Shown here: positions 57,592 through 64,000 of the stretch, one piece after another
How positions within the stretch are numbered: the first letter of the stretch is position 1
How the letters are laid out: the number at the start of each line of letters is the position of its first letter
Assembly: GCF_958301595.1 (NCBI RefSeq)
Contig: NZ_CATQJU010000001.1
Span: 682,001 to 746,000, forward strand
DNA length: 64,000 nt
From: Porphyromonas vaginalis
GTDB taxonomy: Bacteria; Bacteroidota; Bacteroidia; Bacteroidales; Porphyromonadaceae
Reading direction: 5' to 3'
Translations under genes and position numbers: made by a program
The notes under the pieces: model-generated
The model's input: the letters and a program-made list of their open reading frames with translations, nothing else
Told to the model about the DNA's origin: nothing
Databases searched by the model: none

Positions 57592-58908
57592 ATGGACTTT
57601 TACGAACTAGATCTAGAGGATGAGGTCCTCGACGGACTGGATGCGATGAACTTTGTGGAGACCTCTCCTATCCAATCGGAGACGATCCCCCCACTCCTAG
57701 AGGGGCGAGACGTCATCGGCTGTGCGCAGACTGGATCGGGCAAGACGGCAGCTTATCTGCTTCCCTTTCTCAATAAGGTAGCACGTCAAGAGCTACCCAA
57801 AGAGCATCTCGGAGCCGTCGTCATGGCGCCCACACGAGAGCTCGCCAAGCAGATCGATCAGGAGGTCGAAGGCTTTGGCTATTACGTCTCAGTCTCTACC
57901 CTCGCCATCTACGGCGGCACCGACGGCATCGCCTGGGAGCAGCAAAGACGGGGCATGGCACTCGGAGCAGACATCGTCATCGCTACCCCAGGGCGACTCC
58001 TCTCGATGCTACGTCTCGGAGCGTGCGACCTATCGCATGTACAGTACTTCGTACTAGACGAGGCTGATCGTATGCTCGACATGGGCTTTTACGAAGACAT
58101 TATGGAGATCTACAAGGCACTGCCCGAGGATTGCCAGCATGTGATGTTTTCCGCTACAATGCCCAAGGAGATCCTCAAGCTCTCAGAGAGCATCCTCGTA
58201 GATCCCGTCCTCGTTGAGCTAGCTGTGGCAAAGCCTCCTAAGTCGATCATGCAGACCGCATACATCTGCTATGATGCGCAGAAGCTCCCGATCATCCGAT
58301 CTCTCTTTGCCAATCCCGAGTCGGAGCTCTCACGCACCATCATCTTTGCGGGGACCAAGGCGACTGTCCACGCACTCGCTCAGACACTCACTAGAGATGG
58401 ACTGCCCGTTGCAGAGATGCACTCGGACCTGTCGCAAGAGCGTCGCGAGGAGGTCTTGAGAGACTTCCGCATGGGACGCACCAAAGTACTCGTCGCCACC
58501 GACATCGTAGCGCGTGGTATCGACATAGACGACATTGGGGTCGTGATCAACTATGAGGTGCCTCGCGACTTTGAGGACTACGTACACCGCATCGGCCGTA
58601 CAGCACGTGGTGCCGACGGCAAGGGCTTGGCGATCACGCTCGTCTCGCCCAGTGATCAGCAAGACTTCGCACGTCTGGAGCAGTTCCTCGAGCAGGAGAT
58701 CTACCGCATTCCTCTCGACCCTTCACTAGGCGAGGCGCCTACCTATGCCCCCAACGAGCGCAGTAATAGTCGTGGCTCCTCTAGAGGCAAAGGCAACGGA
58801 CGTGGCAGATCGCAAGGTAAAGGTCACGGACGAGGTAAGTCCCAGGGCAAAGGTCGCTCCTCACAGCGTAAAGGTCACTCCGGAGGTCACAAGGATAGCA
58901 AGCAATAA
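57592..58908 (+). CDS. DEAD-box RNA helicase
   Basis: A 438-residue helicase. Motifs: Q region, AQTGSGKT (45-52), PTRELA (80-85), DEAD (156-159), SAT, ARGIDI and HRIGRTARG. The C-terminal 55 residues are Arg/Gly/Lys repeats (GRGRSQGKGHGRGKSQGKG), an RNA-binding tail of the RhlE type. The tail is encoded by short DNA repeats that could vary in length. The phosphodiesterase gene follows after 8 bases. Confidence 0.95.
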   Translation: MDFYELDLEDEVLDGLDAMNFVETSPIQSETIPPLLEGRDVIGCAQTGSGKTAAYLLPFLNKVARQELPKEHLGAVVMAPTRELAKQIDQEVEGFGYYVSVSTLAIYGGTDGIAWEQQRRGMALGADIVIATPGRLLSMLRLGACDLSHVQYFVLDEADRMLDMGFYEDIMEIYKALPEDCQHVMFSATMPKEILKLSESILVDPVLVELAVAKPPKSIMQTAYICYDAQKLPIIRSLFANPESELSRTIIFAGTKATVHALAQTLTRDGLPVAEMHSDLSQERREEVLRDFRMGRTKVLVATDIVARGIDIDDIGVVINYEVPRDFEDYVHRIGRTARGADGKGLAITLVSPSDQQDFARLEQFLEQEIYRIPLDPSLGEAPTYAPNERSNSRGSSRGKGNGRGRSQGKGHGRGKSQGKGRSSQRKGHSGGHKDSKQ

Positions 58909-58916
58909 CAGCCTCT

Positions 58917-59426
58917 ATGAAAGCGCATCAGCGTATCGGCATCCTAAGCGATACGCACGGATACATCGATGATCAGATCTGCAAGGCACTAGCCGCGTGT
59001 GATCTGATCTTTCATGCAGGAGACATCGGCGCTCCGCAGGTGCTAGAGCGGTTGCAAACCATTGCCCCCACGCTAGCAGTGTATGGCAATATCGATGACG
59101 CTACGCTACATACACAGCTTCCAGAGGTGATTCATACAGAGGTGGCTGGTGTGGAGCTGGTCATGACGCATATCGGTGGCTATCCAGGACACTATGAGCG
59201 TGTCTTGGCGCCTTATCTTACGCCGTGGCATGAGCATCCCATGATTACCATCTCGGGGCATAGTCATATCCTCAAGGTGCTGCCCGACAAGTCCCGTCCA
59301 GGACTACTCCACATCAACCCCGGGGCTGTAGGGCGCAGTGGCTGGCACCAGAGTCGCACCCTCATACGCCTGCAGATCACCTCAGGGCGACCACACGACC
59401 TAGAGGTGGTCGAGTGGCCCCGCTAA
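58917..59426 (+). CDS. YfcE-type metallophosphoesterase
   Basis: A 169-residue phosphodiesterase with the full metal motif set: ILSDTHGYID, HAGDIG, VYGNID, MTHIGGYPG, SGHSH and NPGAVGRSG. The length and the NPGSxG-type end match the YfcE/MJ0936 group (substrate unknown in vivo). The 175-bp miniature element starts 4 bases after its stop codon. Confidence 0.9.
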   Translation: MKAHQRIGILSDTHGYIDDQICKALAACDLIFHAGDIGAPQVLERLQTIAPTLAVYGNIDDATLHTQLPEVIHTEVAGVELVMTHIGGYPGHYERVLAPYLTPWHEHPMITISGHSHILKVLPDKSRPGLLHINPGAVGRSGWHQSRTLIRLQITSGRPHDLEVVEWPR

Positions 59427-59429
59427 TTT

Positions 59430-59604
59430 GAGACTGTTGCAAAAGTCAACAGTCTCTCAATCTTGCTTGCAAGATTGTCTAGACTTTGCAGAAAGGATGA
59501 AGCGCAAGGCGCTGAGGGTGAGGTCTGAAGGGAGCATACCTCCGTATGTGACCGAAGCCGAATCCCGAAAGGAACACAGCGATTCGCCTTTATGCAACAG
59601 TCTC
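59430..59604. mobile_element. 175-bp miniature inverted-repeat element, copy B
   Basis: Same 12-bp inverted ends, same length and about 97% identity with copy A. Flanked by AATTT on both sides (59425-59429 and 59605-59609), a 5-bp target duplication. The internal palindrome is caatcttgc, tt, gcaagattg (58-77 of the line at 59400), where copy A has aa at the centre. Confidence 0.85.
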
Positions 59605-59644
59605 AATTTGACTCTGGGGGATTTATAGCAGATACATTACAAAA

Positions 59645-59815
59645 TAGAATCTCCTCGTGGGATTTCTAAATCCCTCCGGAGGGACGAAATGATCCCCACG
59701 TGGGGACGAAATAAGACTTCGGAAGAATCAAATGAAACTTCGGAGGAATCATTTCTCGCCTACGTGGAGAATAGAAAATAGCCACGTGAGAATTCGTAAC
59801 TTCTCACGTGGCTAT
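59645..59815 (-). repeat. CACGTG modular repeat, divergent inverted copy
   Basis: Sites at 59696 (CCACGTGG), 59760 (CTACGTGG), 59782 (CCACGTGA) and 59804 (TCACGTGG): spacings 64, 22 and 22. The central module is present in reverse (aaacttcggaggaatc). The lead and end blocks of the other copies are absent. Confidence 0.7.
59778..59815. terminator. 15-bp hairpin formed from two CACGTG units
   Basis: atagccacgtgagaa and ttctcacgtggctat form a perfect 15-bp stem with the loop ttcgtaac. Lies between the convergent phosphodiesterase and regulator genes and could terminate transcription. Confidence 0.6.
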
Positions 59816-59914
59816 CGTATTATCGTGTCGCTTGGCTAAAGCGCATCATCCATAGACCTTCGCGCTTTCAGCACCACAAAGCATTATGTGATGTCTATAG
59901 TGAAGCCTAGGGGT

Positions 59915-60520
59915 TTAGATTCCCTTAGCCTCATCCATAGAGATCAGATTGTTCATCAGGGCGTAGATCGTCAGACCGCTAGGCGAGTGGATGTCAAGCT
60001 TGGCGGCTATGTTGCGCCGGTGCGTTACGACCGTGTGCGGTGAGAGGTGCAGGGCGTCCGCTATCTCCTTATTGGTCAGCCCTCGTGCCACCCAAGTGAC
60101 TACCTCACACTCTCGCTGAGAGAGAGGCGTTTGCTTTGCCTCTTCGCTCTCCAGAGTGTCCGTATCAGGTTGCTCCGCTTCTTGTATCTGCTGTATCAAG
60201 CTCTGCGGCTCGACCGTTGGTAGACAGACGAAGCTGTAGCCTTTGTATAGATCCTCTGGGAGTAGATTGTGATTGATCGCAACGATTGTCGGCTCCTTAC
60301 CCGCGGGGAGTAGATCAGGGTTGTACTGTACGCCCGTCAGGAGCGGATTGGCGATGATGATGTCAGGCGCAATAAAGGTAATGTGCTGCTTCAGGGCATC
60401 TAGGTCGAGCAGATCCACGCATAGCTGTACGGAAGAGTCGGGAAAGCCTCTACGTAGAGCTAGCTGCAAGCCATAGGCGAGGAGCTTGTGAGGCTCAATG
60501 ATTAGTATCGTGTGTTGCAT
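59915..60520 (-). CDS. LuxR-family regulator with atypical receiver
   Basis: A 201-residue protein. N-terminal receiver-like fold (MQHTILIIEPHKLLAYGLQL), C-terminal LuxR helix-turn-helix (LSQRECEVVTWVARGLTNKE, then IADALHLSPHTVVTHRRNI). At the usual phosphoacceptor place the sequence is APDIIIANPLL, where Asn replaces Asp, so conventional phosphorylation is unlikely. The ATG at 60520 is chosen; an earlier ATG at 60607 would add 29 residues that overlap the upstream gene and match nothing. It lies 13 bases after the hemerythrin-domain gene, so the two are probably one transcript. Confidence 0.85.
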   Translation of the reverse strand: MQHTILIIEPHKLLAYGLQLALRRGFPDSSVQLCVDLLDLDALKQHITFIAPDIIIANPLLTGVQYNPDLLPAGKEPTIVAINHNLLPEDLYKGYSFVCLPTVEPQSLIQQIQEAEQPDTDTLESEEAKQTPLSQRECEVVTWVARGLTNKEIADALHLSPHTVVTHRRNIAAKLDIHSPSGLTIYALMNNLISMDEAKGI

Positions 60521-60533
60521 CCGTTTAGATTGT

Positions 60534-61256
60534 TTATGCGTGTCCGTTGCGAGCTTGGAGTGTCTCCTCAATCCGCTTGATGAGCGGTACGAAGAGGCAG
60601 TCCTCAATATGATTGTGCCACATCAGGTCACTCTCGGTGGTAAAAAGCTCGTGCAGGACATTCGTCAGCGCATAGTCTCCCATCGACTGGTAGTACTTGA
60701 TTAGGATATTCTTGAGATCGGTGATCTTCATCTCTATATGGTCGTGCCTGCTCTCAAATTCATCGATCGAGTACTTCTTATCGCGTTCACCCTTTAGCAG
60801 ACGATGCACGTAGGGAAAGAGCACCTCGTCCTCGTATCCCATGTGCTTGTGCACCTCCTCGACATAAGCATCATAGAAGCGGTGTATCAGGGCAGCGACC
60901 TCTGGCGAGCCCTCCTCGACTGCGGAAAAAAGGTCTCCTCGCAGATCTGGAAGCTTGTAGTCCAGGAAGTAGTGATGTGATCGCTGCAGATAAACTATGA
61001 GCGACTCAGCCGAGATCTCTTGTAGTAGCTCCTCTGGGATCGTATCGGACTGCGTCGTCAGCATGTTGACGACAGCGAGGAGCGTATTCGTATCGACACC
61101 ATTAGCCCGACACACCTCATCAACACTCTTGTCGCCGAAGCCTAGAGGGATGCCAAAGCGGGTGATCACCATGAGCAGGTCATAGTGCGTCAAGATCAAC
61201 TTACTCAGAGAGGTCTGAGCGTCGAAAGGGTGGTTGAGGAGAGTAGGAGGATTCAT
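60534..61256 (-). CDS. Hemerythrin-domain protein (YtfE/ScdA-like)
   Basis: A 240-residue protein. The N-terminal 70 residues contain a ScdA-type small domain region (ILTHYDLLMVITRFGIPLGF, VDEVCRANGVD). The rest is a hemerythrin-like four-helix domain with iron-ligand candidates: His in QRSHHYF, His/Glu in EVHKHMGYEDEVLFPY, His in ESRHDHIEM and His/Glu in MWHNHIEDCLF. Such proteins repair iron-sulfur clusters damaged by nitric oxide or oxygen. A TTG/TATCTTTG promoter lies upstream, and a LuxR regulator is downstream. Confidence 0.85.
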   Translation of the reverse strand: MNPPTLLNHPFDAQTSLSKLILTHYDLLMVITRFGIPLGFGDKSVDEVCRANGVDTNTLLAVVNMLTTQSDTIPEELLQEISAESLIVYLQRSHHYFLDYKLPDLRGDLFSAVEEGSPEVAALIHRFYDAYVEEVHKHMGYEDEVLFPYVHRLLKGERDKKYSIDEFESRHDHIEMKITDLKNILIKYYQSMGDYALTNVLHELFTTESDLMWHNHIEDCLFVPLIKRIEETLQARNGHA

Positions 61257-61305
61257 AAACTAATTAGTTTTTGGTAGGTGTGTTACTGTAACTAGATACC
61301 ATCAG

Positions 61306-61336
61306 CAAAGATACGAATGATCTGCCGACCACTCAA
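61306..61336 (-). promoter_or_regulatory. Promoter for the hemerythrin-LuxR pair
   Basis: On the minus strand, TTG (61336-61334), 20 bases, TATCTTTG (61313-61306), 50 bases before the ATG. Confidence 0.75.
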
Positions 61337-61432
61337 TACCTATCAGTAGGTAGAGATTAGAAGTTAGAGGTTAGAGATTAGAGGTAAGAGATCAGAGGTC
61401 TGATCATTCCGATAGCTCAGCCAACGGCTAAC

Positions 61433-61468
61433 AAAGGCGCACCAAGCAGTGATGCTCGATGCGCCTTT
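61433..61468 (-). terminator. Terminator downstream of ilvE
   Basis: aaaggcgca and tgcgccttt form a 9-bp perfect stem, 30 bases beyond the ilvE stop on the minus strand. Confidence 0.6.
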
Positions 61469-61497
61469 TTGTGGTTGATTAGAGGCGAGTAGCCTTT

Positions 61498-62517
61498 TTA
61501 GTCTAGTATGGTGACCCAGCCGTGTGTATCAGGCTCGTCGCCGTACTGGATGCCACGTAGCTTATTGTAAAGCTTCTGGCAGATAGGACCGGGCTTGCCA
61601 TCCTTAGAGATCTCGTAAGTCTTGTGCTCATCGAGGTCATCGACACGTAGTATCGGGCTGATGACAGCAGCCGTACCACAAGCACCAGCCTCCTCAAAGG
61701 TTGCTAGCTCCTCCTCAGGTACATGACGACGCTCAACCTTCAGACCGAGATCCTCAGCGAGCTGCATCAAGCTCTTGTTCGTGATAGAGGGCAGGATAGA
61801 GGTAGACTCAGGCGTGATGTAAGTGTTGTCTCTAATTCCGAAGAAGTTAGCTGGACCGCACTCATCGATATACTTCTTCTCCTTAGCATCGAGGAAGAGG
61901 CAAGCGCTGTAGCCCTTCTCGTGAGCCAAGACAGTAGGTACCATACCGGCAGCATAGTTACCACCGACCTTGATCGTACCAGTACCCAGAGGTGCCGCAC
62001 GGTCATAACCACGCATGATAGCCATAGGCGTAGGCTTGAAGCCCTCCTTGAAGTAAGGACCTACGGGAGATACGAAGACGATAAAGAGATACTCAGGAGC
62101 TGGCTTGACACCTACCTGAGCGCCGAGACCAAGTAGGAGTGGGCGGATGTAGAGTGAAGCACCGCTCTCGTAGGGAGGTACGTAGTCCTTGTTGAGCTCG
62201 ACAGCCTTCTTGACAGCCTTGATAAAGAGCTCTTCGGGTACGGGAGCCATAACGACACCCTCAGCTGAGCGGATCATACGCTTAGCATTCTCTTCGACAC
62301 GGAAGAGGCGGATCTTACCATCCTTACCACGATAAGCCTTGAGACCCTCAAAAGCCTCCTGACCGTAGTGCAGACAGGTTGCGCCCATGTGTAGCGTGAC
62401 CGTCTCCTCTGAAGAGACCTCTAGCTCACCCCACTTGCCATCACGATAGTAACAGCGTACGTTGTAATCGGTCTTGAGGTAACCAAACCCCAATGATGAC
62501 CAGTCCAAATTCTTCAT
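61498..62517 (-). CDS. ilvE: Branched-chain amino acid aminotransferase
   Basis: A 339-residue fold-type IV aminotransferase that makes or breaks down Leu, Ile and Val. The PLP lysine is Lys183 in TIKVGGNYAAG; YGQEAFEGLKAYR and the C-terminal EEAGACGTAAVISPI are further family motifs. The length fits the group II (BCAT2-like) type. It is a single-gene unit; a TATCTTTG box (62577-62570 on the minus strand) lies 53 bases upstream. Confidence 0.97.
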   Translation of the reverse strand: MKNLDWSSLGFGYLKTDYNVRCYYRDGKWGELEVSSEETVTLHMGATCLHYGQEAFEGLKAYRGKDGKIRLFRVEENAKRMIRSAEGVVMAPVPEELFIKAVKKAVELNKDYVPPYESGASLYIRPLLLGLGAQVGVKPAPEYLFIVFVSPVGPYFKEGFKPTPMAIMRGYDRAAPLGTGTIKVGGNYAAGMVPTVLAHEKGYSACLFLDAKEKKYIDECGPANFFGIRDNTYITPESTSILPSITNKSLMQLAEDLGLKVERRHVPEEELATFEEAGACGTAAVISPILRVDDLDEHKTYEISKDGKPGPICQKLYNKLRGIQYGDEPDTHGWVTILD

Positions 62518-62569
62518 ACTATATATAGGTAATAAAGTTGTTAGTAAAGCCGTAGTAACGATCGGTCTA

Positions 62570-62577
62570 CAAAGATA
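62570..62577 (-). promoter_or_regulatory. ilvE -7 box
   Basis: TATCTTTG on the minus strand; no TTG seen at the ideal distance. Confidence 0.5.
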
Positions 62578-62617
62578 CCTATTTTATTTGGTATTAGACG
62601 ACATAGTACCAGAGATC

Positions 62618-62715
62618 CAGTGCTGACGCATCATAATCGCACTGTCAAGAGCTACCTATGAGGACAAGCGAGGGTTGGATGAGTTCACTACATATAATAT
62701 AATGTGTCACCCATG
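62618..62715. mobile_element. 98-bp miniature element, ISAs1-type ends, copy 3
   Basis: Begins cagtgctgacgcatcataa and ends ataatgtgtcacccatg. Interior atcgcactgtcaagagctac shared with copies 1 and 2. A second partial start (ccagtgctgatgca, 63105) follows the adjacent CACGTG repeat as a direct repeat of 62617-62630. Confidence 0.65.
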
Positions 62716-62770
62716 GATTGGCTGTTAGCTGTTAGCTATCGGAACCATCGGAGCTATCAGAGTGATCGGA

Positions 62771-63110
62771 TCTCTAATCTCTAACTTCTAAACTCTAACC
62801 TCTATCTCCATTTACATATCTTTACGGGGAAATTCGTCCGATTCTCTCCTTTCTCGAATATCCACGTGGGGAATCTCAAATCTCCACGTAGATGTTTTTT
62901 ATTTTCCACGTGGGCGTGATTCATTTCTTCCGAAGTTTCATTTCATTCTTCCGAAGTTTCATCTCATTCCTCCGAAGAATTTTTTATTCTCCACGTGGGA
63001 ATTTCGAAACATCCACGTGGAAATCACTTTTCCCCGACACAGCGCCGTTTCGATGTGTTGCCGGTTCTAAATTATTGTAACGAACCAGCGTTGAGTTTGC
63101 CCAGCCAGTG
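62771..63110 (+). repeat. CACGTG modular repeat, copy 4
   Basis: Sites at 62862 (CCACGTGG), 62884 (CCACGTAG), 62906, 62991 and 63013 (CCACGTGG): spacings 22, 22, 85, 22 as in copies 1 and 2. The preceding ggctgttagct tract and lead (tttacatatctttacgggg) match copy 2. Its conserved end lies about 65 bases before the -7 box of the next gene. Confidence 0.8.
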
Positions 63111-63174
63111 CTGATGCATTTGATAGTTGAATCTACGCTAACCTGTGACTACCGATCTATTTAGTACCTTTGTA

Positions 63175-63182
63175 GTTCAAGT
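63175..63182 (+). promoter_or_regulatory. -7 box of the glucosaminidase gene
   Basis: TACCTTTG, 76 bases before the ATG at 63259. Confidence 0.6.
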
Positions 63183-63258
63183 GGCTCTTACTGCTTTACC
63201 TGCTCCGCAGGGCGAGGAGTCTCTGGTGCCTAGCTATACATCTCTAGAATTAAGTCTT

Positions 63259-64000
63259 ATGAAGCTCCTTACCGATTCGTCACGGTCTCTGCTCTCGATA
63301 GCTTGTCTGCTCTTGCTCTGTGCCACAGCGTGGGGGCAGGCTCCGATGAATTCTAATTACCAGACCTACATACGTACCTATGCCGATGAGTGCATCCGCC
63401 AGATGAAGCGTCACAAGATCCCCGCGAGCATCACGATGGCGCAGGGACTGATCGAGACGGGAGCTGGATCTAGTCGCCTAGCGCGTGAGGGCAATAACCA
63501 CTTCGGTATCAAGTGCCACCGCGCTTGGCAGGGACAGCGTATCTATGCTGATGATGATCTCAAGGGAGAGTGCTTTCGCAAGTACCGCTCTGTGGGCGAC
63601 TCCTACGAGGATCACTCCAACTTCCTCAAGCAACCTCGATACCAAGTACTATACACCTACCCTATCACGGACTATCAGGCTTGGGCTAGGGGGCTACAGC
63701 AGTGTGGCTATGCGACGAACAAGGGCTACGCTAATATGCTCATCAAGGTGATTGAGCAGTACGAGCTCTACGAGCTGGATCGTGGACGCTATCCGCGCTG
63801 GATGTCGGGTCGCCCCGCACCGACCTATACGCCCTCTGACGATGATCCTAAGACGAAGCTCACGCATGAGGGATTCTTTAGCTACGGACTCCTATATGTA
63901 CTTGCCAACGAGGGTGACTCGCTTGAGTCGATCGCTCGTGAGATGGGCATAAGTCTCAAGCGCTTAGCCGACTACAACGATATGCCGGTAGACTTCCCCA
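63259..64000 (+). CDS. Glucosaminidase-LysM protein, cut by the window end
   Basis: The reading frame from the ATG at 63259 is open to the window end (247 complete codons). Signal peptide (LLSIACLLLLCATAWGQ). A glucosaminidase (FlgJ/LytG-type, GH73) domain follows: IPASITMAQGLIETGAGSSR with the catalytic Glu, then NNHFGIKCHRAWQGQRIYAD and FRKYRSVGDSYEDHSNFL. A LysM peptidoglycan-binding module starts near the end (VLANEGDSLESIAREMGISL). It is a secreted cell-wall hydrolase. The C-terminus lies outside the window. Confidence 0.9.
   Translation, partial: MKLLTDSSRSLLSIACLLLLCATAWGQAPMNSNYQTYIRTYADECIRQMKRHKIPASITMAQGLIETGAGSSRLAREGNNHFGIKCHRAWQGQRIYADDDLKGECFRKYRSVGDSYEDHSNFLKQPRYQVLYTYPITDYQAWARGLQQCGYATNKGYANMLIKVIEQYELYELDRGRYPRWMSGRPAPTYTPSDDDPKTKLTHEGFFSYGLLYVLANEGDSLESIAREMGISLKRLADYNDMPVDFP

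Noticed and set aside
60521-60607. N-terminal extension of the LuxR regulator
   Set aside because: It overlaps the hemerythrin-domain gene and precedes the clear receiver start MQHTILII.

Overview
The window is a chromosomal segment from a Bacteroidales bacterium, most likely a Porphyromonas or close relative. The evidence is the Bacteroidetes-type promoter (TTG, about 19-20 bases, then TAnnTTTG) in front of many genes, a glutaminyl cyclase lipoprotein of the Porphyromonas type, secreted proteins with the Bacteroidales N-terminal 'sKsGe..yxvxxIdsIkF' signature, one with a C-terminal tail resembling a type IX secretion sorting domain, and a ribosomal cluster running rpsL to rplQ without tuf. 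The species is an inference.

Layout. 1-4345: tRNA-Lys(CTT), endonuclease IV, a YrdC/YciO protein and a large Ig-like lipoprotein. 4784-9676 (minus): a tightly packed six-gene operon (M48 lipoprotein, CobO-like adenosyltransferase, M28 glutaminyl cyclase, SufE, DUF2156 protein, GNAT protein). A truncated RhuM-like ORF lies upstream and reads in frame into the M48 gene. 10480-14091: three genes of unclear function, two of them with an N-terminal zinc ribbon plus a membrane helix. 14497-17045: an ISL3 element abutting a truncated ISAs1 transposase, then nested miniature elements. 17166-18653: DUF177, rpmF, rubrerythrin. 18755-24213 (minus): a probable glycan/cell-surface gene group and recA. 24967-27566: two secreted proteins in tandem. 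28070-47198 (minus): str, S10, spc and alpha ribosomal operons as one 31-gene block, with a 488-base break and an internal promoter between rpsN and rpsH. 47462-49347: an IS1182 element just upstream of the rpsL promoter. 49640-50458: a leucine-rich-repeat protein. 51239-59426: lytic transglycosylase, ABC-F, LolE-like permease, urea transporter, GAPDH, DEAD-box helicase, phosphodiesterase. 59915-62517 (minus): LuxR-type regulator, hemerythrin-domain protein, IlvE. 63259 onward: a glucosaminidase/LysM protein cut by the window edge.

The most unusual content is intergenic. A modular repeat family built on the palindrome CCACGTGG occurs at least seven times, counting partial copies. In the full copies the palindromes sit at a fixed 22-base pitch around a central module of 21-base repeats ('TCCGAAGTTTCATTT'). 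The conserved end usually points toward the promoter of an envelope or secreted-protein gene. Between copies one spacer is found exactly inverted. Alongside it are three miniature-element families: a 175-bp element with perfect 5-bp target duplications (two copies), a roughly 95-bp element sharing its terminus with the local ISAs1 remnant, and an element with TTGCTGTCCG ends. I see no CRISPR array, prophage or defence island.
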